Shown: positions 27,301 through 38,770 of the stretch, one piece after another | How positions within the stretch are numbered: position 1 is the stretch's first letter | How the letters are laid out: the number at the start of each line of letters is the position of its first letter | Assembly (NCBI GenBank): GCA_963082875.1 | Contig: OY720098.1 | Span: 8,742,001 to 8,806,000, forward strand | Direction of reading: 5' to 3' | DNA from: Corella eumyota | Taxonomy: Eukaryota; Chordata; Ascidiacea; Phlebobranchia; Corellidae | DNA: 64,000 bases | The notes under the pieces: generated by a model | Databases searched by the model: none | The model's input: the letters and a program-made list of their open reading frames with translations, nothing else | What the model was told of the DNA's origin: nothing | Made by a program: the position numbers and the translations under genes

Positions 27301-29319
27301 TAATTTGTAAAAAGTTAAAGGCTTTAAGCAATGATCATCTTAATATATCTGACAATGAAGAAATGTTTTCTAATTCTACATTGGCTGCTGCTCCACAATC
27401 TTCATTTTTCAACAAAAAACAAGTAAGTTATATAGAATTTAGTTTTTTCAGATGTTACAGTTTTATTTTATTTTTTTGTATCATTGGAGTTAATTTAAAG
27501 TATAAAAAAAATTTAAATTTGTTTTTCAGAAATCAAATCAAAGTAGAATCATAGCAGAGGATTCGCCAATAACTTTAACCAAGAATAAATCTCTTCCTGA
27601 TCTTGATGTTATAGAGGTTAACCTTACTGTACCAATTTATAGGGATTTATATACTAATATTTTTTTTTAATTTATTACTTTTGAATTTTTAATAATGTTT
27701 TACAGGTTGAAGAGTCGTTTGATTTATTCGAAGAAAATCTTGAAGAGTCTTCGGACAACGAGTCACTCGATGGCGATGGAGGTTGGAAATCTGCTTTCTC
27801 GGAACCTGTTGTGCATGACACATCAGATCAACCTGTTGTCGATGAGTCAGCTAGTTCAAGTTCTCGGGTTCATGACTTAGCAAATATTAGTGCACCATTT
27901 AACCAATCAACAAATAAGAGGTTAAGTGATGTAAGTTAATTTTATTAACTAAATAAAATAGTTCTTGAAGTCAAGTATTATTTTAATTAGGTTTTAATAT
28001 TAAACAAAATTCAATTTTTAAATTAATTTGAAACCAGATTTCGGCCATTTCTGAAAATTCTCCTATGTTCGCCAGCAAACGACATAAACGTCAAATCATT
28101 GAATCTGATGACGAAGCACAAGAAGGTACCTCACCGTGACGTCATTGATTATGACGTCATGTTTTAACTATGGTTAAAAATATTTGCCATTAAAGAATTT
28201 TTTACAGAGTTAAAAACAAAATGTATATTTTATCATATTTTTACAGATAATGACGCCATAAATGATGGCAATAGTGACGTTAGTGACGTTAGTGATGACT
28301 TCAACGACGGAATTTCGATTGATGAAAGTGATGGAACTGACAACGACGAACATGACGTCACAAATTATGAAAGCGACTTTATTAATGATGAAGTATTAGA
28401 ATTTATTTTTACCTAGAAATTTAATTTAATGCCAACTCAATAAAAATATTTTAACATTTTTTTAAAATATATTTTAGGCGAACATTTTTTTTTAAAATTA
28501 CTTATTACTCCTATTTATTTCAAGCCCGAATCGAGTGTGACAGAAGACGCGAGTGACATTGACGTCAATCCGGACGACTTTGACTTTAACTTTGTCGGGT
28601 CACGTGATGAAAATACAACCGGTTCAAACCAGACCGAACCGGAAGTTGTTAGTAACCAAGTTGCTGAGGGGAATAATCTTAAGGAAACCAATAACTTAGG
28701 TGATGATGCCACTGCTTCTGACGTAGGTTCGTTTAATAATGACGACGACACAAGGACAAGTGATGACGTTGCGGAGGTTCGTGGTGACGTCATCGCACCC
28801 GACCTGGAAAGTAATTACATAGAGGACCATTCGATTCTTGACGGCTTCGCATACCATGCAAATGACGTAAGTGATGATGGAAGCATAAATTCAAAACATG
28901 GTGACGTCAATGATGACGTCACGTTTAATAATGATGACGTCACAAAGACAAGTGATGGCGTTGCTGAGGTTCGTGGTAACATCACCACACCCGACCTGGA
29001 AAGTAATTACATAGAAGACCCTTCGACTCTTGACCTCTTTGCATACCATGCAAATGACGTTAGTGATGATGGAAACATAAATTCAGAACATGGTGACGTC
29101 GATGATGACGTCACGGAACCGGCTGTTGAATCTGACACAAGCTTTAGCCAACTTGTATTTAACCTAGATGGCTCGATCAGCAATGACGTCAGTTATGTTG
29201 GTAATGACGTAACAAATGATAATGAAAATGACGTCACCGGAGATCTAAATAACAGCGAGGATGATAACGGGTTAGGAAATTTGATTTTGGATGGCAGCGA
29301 TGTTTCTCTAGAATTTTAG
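21374..29319 (+). CDS. ERCC6L: ERCC6L / PICH SNF2-family DNA translocase
   Basis: 26 exons: 21374-21402, 21493-21670, 22325-22435, 22567-22640, 22758-22938, 23142-23352, 23471-23601, 23772-23861, 24071-24205, 24315-24502, 24669-24888, 25109-25213, 25491-25609, 25766-25885, 25963-26111, 26234-26328, 26646-about 26793, 26897-26955, 27050-27103, 27177-27242, 27315-27422, 27530-27616, 27706-27930, 28038-28125, 28247-28392, 28525-29319. About 1300 residues (human 1250). PICH coats ultrafine anaphase bridges. Seen: N-terminal TPR-like helices, ADDMGLGKT (motif I), DEGH (motif II), GTPVQN, QGSLLG (diagnostic against human CQGSLLGT), [20 protein letters not shown], and GISDHDLMF as in human ERCC6L. 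The end of exon 17 is unsure (26769 or 26793). The tail is acidic and contains a 64-residue tandem duplication. Confidence 0.93.
21690..22251 (+). mobile_element. tRNA-derived SINE, split by a MITE
   Basis: Lies in ERCC6L intron 2. It begins GGCAGCGTGGTG, with a tRNA-like A-box region, and continues to ACATCGAGG and an A-rich end. It matches the copy at 34684-34970 along its whole length. A 263-bp foldback element splits it at 21709-21971. Without that insert the SINE is about 290 bp. Confidence 0.85.
21709..21971. mobile_element. hAT-like MITE nested in a SINE
   Basis: The ends are inverted repeats: CCAGTCTGGAAAGTAGGG at the left and CCCTACTTTCCAGACTGG at the right. It is flanked by a perfect 8-bp direct repeat, GTAATGGT, at 21701-21708 and 21972-21979. 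The intact SINE at 34684 lacks the insert. An 8-bp target duplication and CAG near the tip fit the hAT superfamily. It has no coding capacity. The SINE is the older of the two. Confidence 0.85.
25238..25450 (+). mobile_element. Old, diverged copy of the same SINE
   Basis: Sits in ERCC6L intron 12. It keeps GGTTCGATCC (B box), CTTTGAGTACCATAA, CTTATCAGC, ATATCCCAAACTGCCA and GACCTTTCCACATC in the same order as the fresher copies, with many changes. The A-box half is not recognisable. Confidence 0.65.
28137..29236. promoter_or_regulatory. Cluster of eleven TGACGTCA palindromes
   Basis: Perfect TGACGTCA (the CRE/ATF octamer) starts at 28137, 28152, 28353, 28560, 28785, 28902, 28914, 28935, 29106, 29184 and 29229. 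The first two lie in the intron after exon 24, the rest in ERCC6L coding exons. Chance would give about one per 65 kb. In exons they fall in one frame, as xxT GAC GTC A, encoding Asp-Val. Confidence 0.6.
28732..29115 (+). repeat. 192-bp tandem duplication inside ERCC6L coding sequence
   Basis: Units 28732-28923 and 28924-29115 each encode 64 residues and are mostly alike: both have [22 protein letters not shown] and HGDV. The duplication keeps frame and begins at FNND in each unit. Confidence 0.85.
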
Positions 29320-30139
29320 AAAAAAAAACTTTAAATTTATTCTTTCTTTTTGGAATTCTTTCTTTTTGATATTCTTTCTGTTATATTGTTCTTGGGTGAT
29401 TTCGTTTGGATAAAAACTCTTGTATATTTGCAATACCTATTTATTCACGATTCGCAATAAATAACGCTAACACATAAACATATACGATTTTATCTACAAG
29501 TAAAATATTCTATAGTAAGTAACTTTTTTCATCTCCAGAACATACAACCCAAAAAAACAATTTTTGTTAAAAAAAATAGATAAAAATAATACACCAGCAG
29601 AGAAATTATGTTTTTACTTGGAATATATCCATAGAGCATAGCGAAGTAAGCAGAGGACAACTAGCATATAAAACTAATGTAAGTAAAAGTTGTCTGTAAA
29701 GATCAGTTCAGTGTAATTCTAATACGAAACCCAATTTAAAAAATTATTTTTGTAGTTTTTATTATTTAACTTTTTTAGCAGATTAAATTAAGGCTGCATT
29801 TATATGCTTTTTATTGATTTCTATGTAAACCTTTTTTATGATCTTTGTTTTCTATTATGACGACATCGAAAGTTTTGTGCTGCTTGTTTTGCTTTCAGCT
29901 GGTTGCGTTTTAGTGTTAGTAGTTGAAGGTAAACGGTTTATTGAAAAATCACCTAAAGTGTTTCCCATGCCGGTAAAGTTTAATAAGGGATTTAATATTG
30001 GGATGTTATGTCCAAAACGGTTGAAATTGGAAAGATCCATTTTGCCAGGGATTGATGCTAGCTAAAACAGTAAGCACGTTGTTTACCTAACATTACTTTA
30101 TTAAATATACAGACTTACACATTTTAGACAATCATTTTA
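29320..30139. other. Convergent 3' intergenic region
   Basis: Between the 3' ends of ERCC6L (plus) and HEY (minus). AT-rich. Short open frames here (for example 29838-30065) have no splice or family support. Confidence 0.6.
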
Positions 30140-32408
30140 TTAAAATATTACCGTTGATGGAATAGCTTCCTTTGTTTTGTGATAAACACTGGGGTTAGGA
30201 AATATGAAGGGCGTAGCAGAAGATTTTATTCCATGTTCTTTTTTCGTTAGCCGACCAAAGTGTTTTACTGGTGAAACCTGACTGAGGTTTATCGTCGTCT
30301 GATCGGCGATCATTTTATTCATGATTGCTTGTGAGAACATAGGAACCATAGCGGGATGATGAGGAATAGAATACGGGGAATGTCGATGGAGGTTTGTGTA
30401 CAAATCGGACGCCATATTGTTATTTGATGTTCGGCTTAAACTGACAAAAGTTGGCCACAACGGCGATTCTAAAAAAAAGCGATATTAAAAATCTAGTAAG
30501 TTTACCTAAAAAAGTCTGCTAGACTGCTTACTTTGTCTTGCTTTCTTACACTTTAATTTAAATACATTTTAATGCAAAACATGGTAAGACAACAAGGTCA
30601 AAAAGGTTGAAATGGGTTTTCCAGTATTTTACTGCAAAGGCACCAATTATTGACTATATTAAATATTCAAAGTTTTTACCTAGTCGAAAATTTTTAGCGG
30701 TTGCACAGACCGCTTCTTTTTGTTTAAGTAAATGTTGCAAATGGTTCATAAGCCTGACCCTCAATGGGTTTTGCAAATCCATTCCTTCCATGGTCATTAA
30801 ATAACGAGCAACTTCTGATACACATTCACGAAATCCGCTACTTTTGTAGTCAGTTCGCGAGCTCAAATCGTCAAAGTAGCCTAAAAACAAAATCTTATAT
30901 TTATTTAATTTATATTTTGCGTATTAAACGATATATAAATTAATTGTATTATTCGGGTGCAAGAAATTACTTTTGCAATTTAGAAATAATATTGGCATCA
31001 AACGAAATTTTAGTCTGACTTAAATTTCGGTAATTTACCCTTGTTCATTGCACTTTGTAATATTTTTAAATGTTCAACGGTTAGTTGCAAAATTTCTGCC
31101 TTTTCCAACTTTGTAGAGCCTTGTTTCTCATATGCAGTTGGTACCATTCTTCTTAGCTCCGATAAACAATTATTAATTCGGTCTCTTCGACGTTTTTCTA
31201 TAATCTAGATAACAAAAAAAGTTTAGAGAATAGGTGTTTAATCATAATTTAGGTTAAGTTCCATTTTTTTTTAATTTATTGCAAACTTGCATTTCTTTAA
31301 AAAGTTAAGCGTTGAAAAACACAATAGTCCATTTGTTGTTGTTTTTTTTTTTTTTAATTTAAAAATAAAAACGCCCTTGTAATATTGTCGTGCCTATAAA
31401 AGTACCCTGTGTTCAAAATAAACAAAGCCGTAATTGTTTTTTTTTCGAAAGTAACTTGCCAAAAGCTTTTATGTTCGAGCTTTAAAACAAATTAGCGAAA
31501 CTGTCACTTTTGGTACAGGTTTATCGTTTTAGTTTTATTCAAAGTCAAAAACCGGGTCAGTTAAAGCAGTCATGGTCCATATACAGACACAACAACGACA
31601 TTATACAACTGGTTTTAAATAATATGGTAAAAACATTTGCAAAACAATAAAGTATTTAAAAAAAAGAAGATTCGCTATAAACAACTGTTAAACATTTATA
31701 TTATTTAAACAGTTAAAATTTAAAATTTTGAGTTCAATTGAACTAAAATTTCTAAAAAATCAAAATGGCCGCTTATATTTTAACTAAACTTTAATTTACA
31801 TTTTAACTATTTTATTTACGGTTAAATTAGGCAGATAAAAGTTTAACTACGGTATTTGTGGGACAACGCGTAACGATCTTTTGTTTAATTAAGTAACCAA
31901 TGATCAATAAATATCAAGTTACTTAGCCAATGCTATTAAATAATGGTAACTAACTACAAGTAGTAAATAAAGTAAATCGAAAAAACATAAACCGATTTCA
32001 GTAATTTTGAAATAAGCTTTTGATAATGATTTTACGCTGCATTTAACCAACTTTTCACTTAATAATGTATTAATATATTGCGCAGAAAAAGTTAATTTGG
32101 TAAATATTTGTAAAATAAAACTAAATATTTTACCCCTCTTCTTTTCTTTCGTGCAGTTGCATGTGGAGGGCGAGGGTAGGACAATGAATGATTGCTGGAA
32201 GATATTAAAAAATCAGTTCGTCAAATTTCATATTTTATTAACAAAATCACATTGCAGATCTTTACATGTTACCAAAATAATAAAAAGTTTAAATACAGAT
32301 TTAAATTAACATAACATTAACTAAACGTTACCCCGTTTTTACTTTAGCTTCCACTAATTGTTCCTCCTCGTCTTCCTCCATCTCACTTTCACTAAACTCG
32401 TTTTTCAT
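30140..32408 (-). CDS. HEY: HEY-family bHLH-Orange transcriptional repressor
   Basis: Exons on the minus strand: 32408-32332, 32194-32134, 31204-31039, 30880-30680, 30468-30140; 277 residues, phases consistent. HEY proteins are nuclear repressors and direct Notch targets. Seen: an acidic N-terminus, basic region ARKKRRG then [12 protein letters not shown], and an HLH ([15 protein letters not shown]) very close to HEY1/2 (LSELRRLVPSAFEKQ). An intron between KRRRG and IIEKRRR is also found in vertebrate HEY genes. The Orange domain follows ([30 protein letters not shown]). The C-terminus ends in STVIF; I find no YRPW or TEIGAF motif as in vertebrate HEY proteins. The HES-type proline in the basic region is also absent, as expected for HEY. 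Confidence 0.93.
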
Positions 32409-32667
32409 CGTATTTGTAGTTTTTTAAATAAATAAATTTGTAAAAATCTAAAAATAAACAAAACTTGGCCTTGCAATTTCAATTTTGATATTAACTCTGT
32501 ATAAAACGGGATTGTTTAACTTGATATTTGCTAGTGCAACTAAATCCCTTTAGTTGCTTTAAAACATTAATGAAAAGTTAACGTTTAACTAGAATTATTC
32601 ACTTCCTCTAAAAACAAATTCCTTTAACTAGATGGATTGATTACTTTGTTCGACCGTTTGTAACACC

Positions 32668-32679
32668 GCTTTTATATAT
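32668..32679 (-). promoter_or_regulatory. TATA box of HEY
   Basis: The minus strand reads CTATATATAAAAG about 265 bp upstream of the HEY start codon, which would place transcription start near 32640. It is the best TATA match among the promoters in this window. Confidence 0.55.
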
Positions 32680-33305
32680 AGAACCCATCGGTCTTTATTT
32701 GACTACTTTTCCTTTTTTCAAGTTCTTTAAAAAAAATTTTTTTGGGATGCTTAAGGAGAGCTTTAAGGTGATTTGTCGAATCTTAGCAAAATCCCGATCC
32801 GGCCTCTGTCGTTTGTTAAATTGATATATCCCGATGAATAATGATGTACCAGTAACTTCTTGTCGCCATACCAGTACTCGAAGTCCGAGCATTGGGCCAG
32901 ACCGGCGTCCGTAAGTGTTCATATTTCGATGAATGTTCGGGACCGCTGTAATGGATATTTTTTGCCTAATGGCACTCGAGAAAGCACTTAGGTTCGCATT
33001 TCTCACGATGGGGGCGCGCGGCTGAAGCCAACGTGAACTTTCGTGTGTCGTCGGCGTAACTCGTCAACAAAAGCCTCTTAAAACTTATCGCGACAGAGGT
33101 GCGACCAAACGGCCACAGGCCTAAGCCAGCGATAAAGCTGTGCTTGCTATAAGGCCATCCTCACCAACGCCCGTGGCGACACACAAGCTTTAGAGAGTCG
33201 TGTGAACGAATCAAAACATAACGAGTACTTATGTATGTACGAGAGAGGCTAACAGCGTTCGACTCGGATATGTAGGTGTGTGTATAAGGGTCGGAGAGTA
33301 ACAAC

Positions 33306-33315
33306 TTTCCCACGG
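33306..33315 (-). promoter_or_regulatory. Su(H)/RBPJ-type site upstream of HEY
   Basis: The minus strand reads CCGTGGGAAA, containing the Notch effector consensus YGTGGGAA. It lies about 630 bp upstream of the HEY TATA box. HEY genes are Notch targets in other animals, so the site is plausible, but it is a single match. Confidence 0.4.
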
Positions 33316-33829
33316 GCGACGGTGCTTTCGCTTTGTTTGTTTATATTTCGGCTTTGTGCGGTGCTGGTTTAGCCCTTAAATATTGCAGCGGCCCTATCAA
33401 TTGAACAACAAACGGTATACACACCAACATTTCGGAGGAAGCTTGTTGTTGCTGTTGTTTTAACGAAGGAAAACACAATAAGGCTTTGCCTTAGATCCCC
33501 GGCATTAATCTTCGGTTAATGGAAATAGCTTATACAGTGAAGTTGTATTTTCACACCACGCAGTTGCACTTACAATTTAAACAATTCGTTTCGTTTAAGG
33601 TAGGCCGACAAGGGGCAACTTTCAAGTAGTAAAATCATGACGTAATGATAATGCAATATTTTAATCTACACTATAACGTAAAATAAAAGAAAACTTGGGG
33701 TCAACACGGGGCCCTTACCATTTAATCAAATCGCAAGTTTCGTTTTGAAAAGCATATTTTTTTCAATATTTGTTCAGGCGTTTAATGTAATAGGTTAACT
33801 TTGGACCTAAACGCAGGGTTTTCAATTTG

Positions 33830-33915
33830 TATTACCATAACCAACACGGTATCGAACTCGGAACCTTGTGGGATTATGTGATGCCCAGTGCTTTTGCTCA
33901 CTGCGACACGATGCT
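33830..33915 (-). mobile_element. tRNA-derived SINE head fragment
   Basis: The minus strand reads GTGTCGCAGTGAGCAAAAGC, then about 30 bp later GTTCCGAGTTCGATACCG, which looks like A and B boxes of a polymerase III promoter. It resembles the head of the SINE at 34684 but is diverged, and no tail was recognised. No tRNA cloverleaf could be drawn. Confidence 0.4.
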
Positions 33916-34210
33916 GACTAAAATTAGAATAAAGTTAAAATATTTTTGTTGCTTTTAAATTTAAAAATAGATAAGGCACTAAAAAATCTGTGTTTGGTAT
34001 ACAATTTTTTTAATTAGAAACAAAAAATAGTTCACAAAAGCGGGTATTTTTTATTTTGATCCTAAATGTAGCGGTTGCTGAAGACGTTTTATTGTTATTT
34101 AGTTGCAGTAAAGAAAAATAAAAAGAACCACTTTATAAAACTTTATTACTTCTGTATTTTAACAGATTTACAGTATATTTAATAAAACAATAATAGTTTC
34201 TAAGCAAGCA

Positions 34211-37200
34211 ATGATAGCTTCTACAAAACGTCGATTTAATGATTTCTCAAAACTAAGAGGTTGGTGGGTTAGTTATAGTTTATTTTAAAAATTGTAACTA
34301 CCTGACAAAGACAATAATACAAATAAAAAAAAAATTTTATAAATTGATTTGTCAATGTAAAGTAATCTTAAAAGAATGCTTTGCTATAGAATCAGATGGG
34401 AACAAGCCCAGGATCTCAGGTTTTTACCAAATTCTTAACTTTAAAGTTTACATGATAAAATATTATTTTATAAAGGTGTAGATGCAAAACCCGGAAGTTT
34501 TTGGGATGCTGTAGTTATATCAGCTGCTGACTATGCCCAAAAAGAAGTTTATGAAACTCAGATCAATGGAAAACTCAAAAATGGAGATCTTCCTCTTAAT
34601 TGTCATTATCTAGTTGTTGCTGACCCAGCTGGATATAAAATAGGTAAGTAAAATTTATTTAAGTATGAAGTTAAACTTACTTCGGCAGCGTGGTGCAGTG
34701 ATAAGAACACTTGCTACACCACCATGAGGTCGTGGGTTCAATTCTCACTGCTGTCATGCTGTAGGGCCCTTGAGTAAGGTACTATAAACGATATGAACTC
34801 CTGCTGAGCCAACACTTAATCAGCAGAATAATTATCTGGCAATTATATTCTATATAATATCCCAAACTGCCACAGGCAACTCGAGACTGGGTCGGAGTTA
34901 CTAATGTTACTCTATGTTTAGGTCGCGCATTCGACCTTCCCACATCGAGGAAAAAGATATATACAAAAAAAATATTATATGGTATTTTATGTCGGTATGG
35001 TTAGGTTAAGTAATTTACTTATTTTTTATAGGCCTATATATTTTATATATATTTAAGTCAGTTTGATTTTTTATATTTTTGTTGTGAATAGGTAATGGGG
35101 GTTCAACTATGGTTGTATTAGAAGCCCTTGAAAATAAATTTGGAGATCAATTTTCAACTAAAAAAGTTATCATTTTTCATGCTGGGGGATACAGTCAAAG
35201 GTTACCCAATGCCAGTGCACTTGGAAAGGTAAATGTAACAAAGGTTTTAATATTTTTTTGCTCATGCCCTAAGTGTAAAACGTAATAAGTTACTGAGGGA
35301 TATTTAATATATACCATATAATAAAATTTTATTGTAAATCTTATAGTTTGGCATATCTAATATTTATTAAGCTAACAGATGTTTTATTAAGTGTTGGGCC
35401 TGGGCATATTATATTGTTATGGATTATTGGGCCAATTATTTCCTGTATTTCTTACTGTTATTGTATTAACATTTGATAACTTTTGTATTCTGCGCCATAC
35501 CAACTAATTTCCAAACCTGTAATTTGGTTTATTATAACAGTAATACAAACCTATTTAATATAATTAGATTTTATATATTTGCAGTGCTGGTTTAAATAAG
35601 TCTAATTTACTAACATTTATACATGCAAAACTAACTTATTTTCATTGGTCATATATATTATTCCTGCTAATATTTTTAACAAAATATATTTATTTTGTTT
35701 TGTTATATTTTGTTAGGTGTTTGTTGCTACCCCAATAACAACACCAGTTTGTCAAATGCTTGAAATGAAGTTGGCATCTTACATTGACTTTCCTGCCAAA
35801 ATTAAGACAGGGGGAGTCTTTGTTTGTTGTTCAGATACCTTGGAAGTTTATGATGACTTAAATTTGCCGTGGAATTTCTCCGATACAGGTTTTATGCAAA
35901 ACATTTATTAGGCTATTATACATTTAGATTTTTTTTAAATTTAATTTTTTTATTAGTATATGTGATTATAAAAAGTACAGCCTACAAATCTTTTTTTTTC
36001 TAAAGGTAGTTTAAACATTTCTTTTTATTTATAGGTATAACTGGCCTTGCTCACCCTTCTTCTGTGACAATAGGCACTACTCATGGTGTCTATTTGCTCG
36101 ATTATGATACTTCGAATCACAATGATGGTAAAACCCTTGTTCACAAATGCAGGCGATTTTTACACAAACCCTCTGCTAAGATAATGAGGTCCACTGAAGG
36201 CTGTACCTTCCAGTTAACCAATAAGGGTAACACATCAGAGCTGGTACTTACCGATAGTGCTTTTTTCATGGCAAGTGATGTTTGCAAAAAGCTACTGGAG
36301 TTTTACAAAGAGCATAAGCCCCTTACTTGTGAAATAGATGCATATGGAGACTTTTTGCAGGTAAGGTTTTAAAGTTAAACTTTTATATATAGCCTATTCT
36401 TTATACATTACTCTTGCGTATTTTATTATTAACAAAATCGAATTTATTTTAAGGCCTTGGGTATAGAATCAGATAATACTTACATCACCAATACTGCAAA
36501 TGTTGTTTCTGAGACCACATCTCTTGTTGAGATGAGAAACAAAGTTTATAATGTGCTGAGAGGAACCAAACTTTCTGTTGTTGCACTTTCTCCCACTATT
36601 ACACCTAATCAACCAAAAAAGGTTACTTCCCACTTTTATCATTTTGGAACAACTAGAGAATGCCAACAAATTTTAACTAGCGATTCAGCATTCTCTACCA
36701 TCATTGGAAGTGAGCCATTAGCTCATTGTGTAGGCGTGCCTTACCGGTACACTTCTGATGATACTGGAAGTTTGAATATAACAGCGAATAATCCAATTGC
36801 TGGGGAGAAAATGGGTAAAGTTGAAAACCTTCCTTGTGTTATGGTGTCTGTGATTAATGCTTGTGTAAGTATTGGCCAGGCATCAGTTATTGAGTATTGT
36901 AGGTTACGCGAGTGTGTTTCTATTGGTCATGATTGCATTGTTTCCAGTTGTTCTTTACCAGTTAACACAATTGTGCCTTCACATACCTTTCTTCACACTA
37001 TTGCTGTAAACCTTACAGACAAACTTGATAGTTGTGGTTTTGTTACCGTTTCTTATGGCATTGACGACAACATGAAAAAATGTACAACTTACAAAAACGC
37101 TGCTGATATTATTGAGTATTTCGGCAAGCCCCTAAGTTCTTTGTTTACCAATGCTGAGAAGGCTTTTGAGGGGTATGAAAACAGAAAATCAGTTAATCTT

Positions 37201-37437
37201 TGGGTTGCCAAACTTTTTCCCGTATGTTCAACAATGGAAATTTCTTCACAAAAAGCATGTGACACTGTCCATCTTATTCTTAAAAGCATCAAGGATGGAG
37301 TTAAATGCAGGTTGCCTGACACTCAGCTTATGTCAATGAGTGACTTACTTGAACATAAAAATGTGGAAGAAATGCTGAAATTTCGTCATCAACTGGACAA
37401 GGAGATTAGAGCAGCAGAAAGTCAAAGTATATTGTAA
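34211..37437 (+). CDS. FPGT: Fucose-1-phosphate guanylyltransferase
   Basis: Six exons: 34211-34259, 34476-34643, 35092-35228, 35717-35888, 36035-36360, 36454-37437; 611 residues (human about 600). The cytosolic enzyme joins L-fucose-1-phosphate and GTP to give GDP-L-fucose and pyrophosphate in the fucose salvage pathway. Seen, in the order of human FPGT: FWDAVVISAADY, ADPAGYKIGNGGST, HAGGYSQRLPNASALGK (nucleotide-binding segment, nearly the same as human), CQMLEMKLASYIDFP, GLAHPSSVTIGTTHGVYLLD, RFLHKPS, CEIDAYGDFLQALG, and LWVAKLFPVCS near the end. The last exon, almost 1 kb, covers the C-terminal half. An intact SINE sits in intron 2. I saw no fucokinase gene nearby, so this is the separate enzyme, not a fusion. 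Confidence 0.95.
34684..34970 (+). mobile_element. tRNA-derived SINE, intact-looking copy
   Basis: In FPGT intron 2. Starts GGCAGCGTGGTGCAGTGATA (A-box region), B box GGGTTCAATTC, a tail domain with ATCCCAAACTGCCACAGGCA, ending CACATCGAGG and an A-rich run. About 287 bp. This copy defines the family for the two others at 21690 and 25238. Confidence 0.85.
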
Positions 37438-38154
37438 CAACTAGAAAAATTTACAAGCTTCTTTCAGTAACACCTTTTTGCCATTTACTAACCACTTTCT
37501 CCTTTTATTTAATGTTTTCTAATTAATACTTATAAATGCAGTGGCTTAAATATAGATTTTGTTGTATTTTGAATTATTTGTATTAGTTTATTTTGAAGTA
37601 AAAATTAGTTATTAGTTATATAAATATGGATGAAAAATTTCTTCAGAACTTTATTATATATCTTCATTGAATGTTCCTTTGTGTATTATTGTATATAATA
37701 TGTTAGAATCGTCATATATCACTTTAGCAAAAATAAAACGATCAGCAATACAATTGTATCTAATATACAATAAACAGCAGACATTTTGCTAGACATTGAG
37801 AAAGCTGATCGATATAGTCCAACAAAAATGGTTATCTAAAAAACAACTAAAACAAATGTCTATCTTGATAAATTTATTTTAAAAAGTTGTTTTTCACAAG
37901 TTTTGTCAATTGAAATTATTTATTGATATGCTACCGAATAAATAAAATAACAGTTTAGGTTTAATAATAAAAGGTTTTATATAAATTTAATATTTTTATA
38001 ATGAAGATTTTGGTTTTCACCAAATCGATGCAGGATGTACTCATTTCAAGTGTTTTTGCCATCCACTTATAGGCCTACTTGTACCCCAAACTACAATATA
38101 TTGCCATAAGCAACTATTTTGTTTATTAACATATGTTATATATTACAACAATTT
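37438..38154. other. Convergent 3' intergenic region
   Basis: Between FPGT and MPHOSPH6 3' ends. AT-rich with AATAAA-like words. No genes seen. Confidence 0.6.
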
Positions 38155-38682
38155 TCAATTTGATGGTTTTATAAATCCCCTTTTATCTGTTAAAAAAGAT
38201 TTTGTTTTTTGAATTTTGTTAGGTACTTCGCTTAGATCAGAATCTTTAGAGTTTAATTTTCTTGATTTTTTTGTTGTCTTTTTAAATTTTTTAGCAACTG
38301 TCCCAACTAAAGAAGAAAAACGTTCCGCCATTTCATCATCTGATATTGAAACGTCACTGTTCCTTGTTGCTTTATCTTCTTGTTTATTATTTGTGTCTTT
38401 ACTATATTCCAGCATTAACTTTTCTATTACTTTATTGTAACCACCATATGACATTCTGGAAAAGCGAGAATTGGAACAAAGTTCATGGCTACTAAAGTTT
38501 TCGTACTTTTTTGTTGATTCATTCATTAAAGGTAAATCTAACTCCCAATGTTCACTTGAATATAGCGTTCGTTCGCTGTCTTCTAGTTCCTTGCGAGCTT
38601 CTTCAGTCAAGCAATGTTGCATAAATTTCATTTTTCTTACGTTCAAGGACAAATTAGTTCGGGCATTCTTTTCTTGGGTCAT
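38155..38682 (-). CDS. MPHOSPH6: M-phase phosphoprotein 6, intronless
   Basis: A single 528-bp open frame of 175 residues (human 160). MPHOSPH6 is an exosome-associated nucleolar protein needed for 5.8S rRNA 3' maturation. Seen against the human protein: LNVRKMKFMQHCL (human LRMKFMQRGL), SEHWELDLP (EEHWYLDLP), RFSRMSYGGYN (YGRMSFRGFN), EKLML, and SDDEMAERFSSLVGTVAKKF (SDEEMARRYETLVGTIGKKF). The C-terminus is basic, as expected for a nucleolar RNA-binding protein. All neighbouring multi-exon genes are split by many introns, so the lack of introns is notable; a retrocopy that replaced the parent is possible, but no poly(A) remnant or flanking repeat was seen. Confidence 0.92.
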   Translation of the reverse strand: MTQEKNARTNLSLNVRKMKFMQHCLTEEARKELEDSERTLYSSEHWELDLPLMNESTKKYENFSSHELCSNSRFSRMSYGGYNKVIEKLMLEYSKDTNNKQEDKATRNSDVSISDDEMAERFSSLVGTVAKKFKKTTKKSRKLNSKDSDLSEVPNKIQKTKSFLTDKRGFIKPSN

Positions 38683-38770
38683 TTTTAACGGATTGTCTAT
38701 ATTTTAAACTGGTCCACAACGTTACCTATTTAGCTACTACTAAACGTAAACAAAATTTCTATCGCCGTAC

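Larger units (their letters stand above)
32409..34210. promoter_or_regulatory. Divergent upstream region of HEY and FPGT, with a GC-richer patch
   Basis: No coding exons are seen. From about 32990 to 33420 the sequence is clearly richer in GC and CpG than the rest of the window, which fits a cis-regulatory block. A 103-codon open frame at 32695-33006 (minus) overlaps the HEY promoter and shows no family likeness. Confidence 0.5.

Noticed and set aside
28515-28793. 92-codon antisense frame in the ERCC6L tail
   Set aside because: It is the shadow of the acidic, Asp/Val-rich coding strand, which gives Ser/Thr/Val on the other side.
32695-33006. 103-codon open frame on the minus strand upstream of HEY
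   Set aside because: It overlaps the likely HEY promoter, has no family likeness, and its length can be explained by the GC-richer patch with fewer stops.
33830-33915. tRNA gene on the minus strand
   Set aside because: A GTTCGATACC B box is seen, but acceptor and anticodon stems cannot be drawn.
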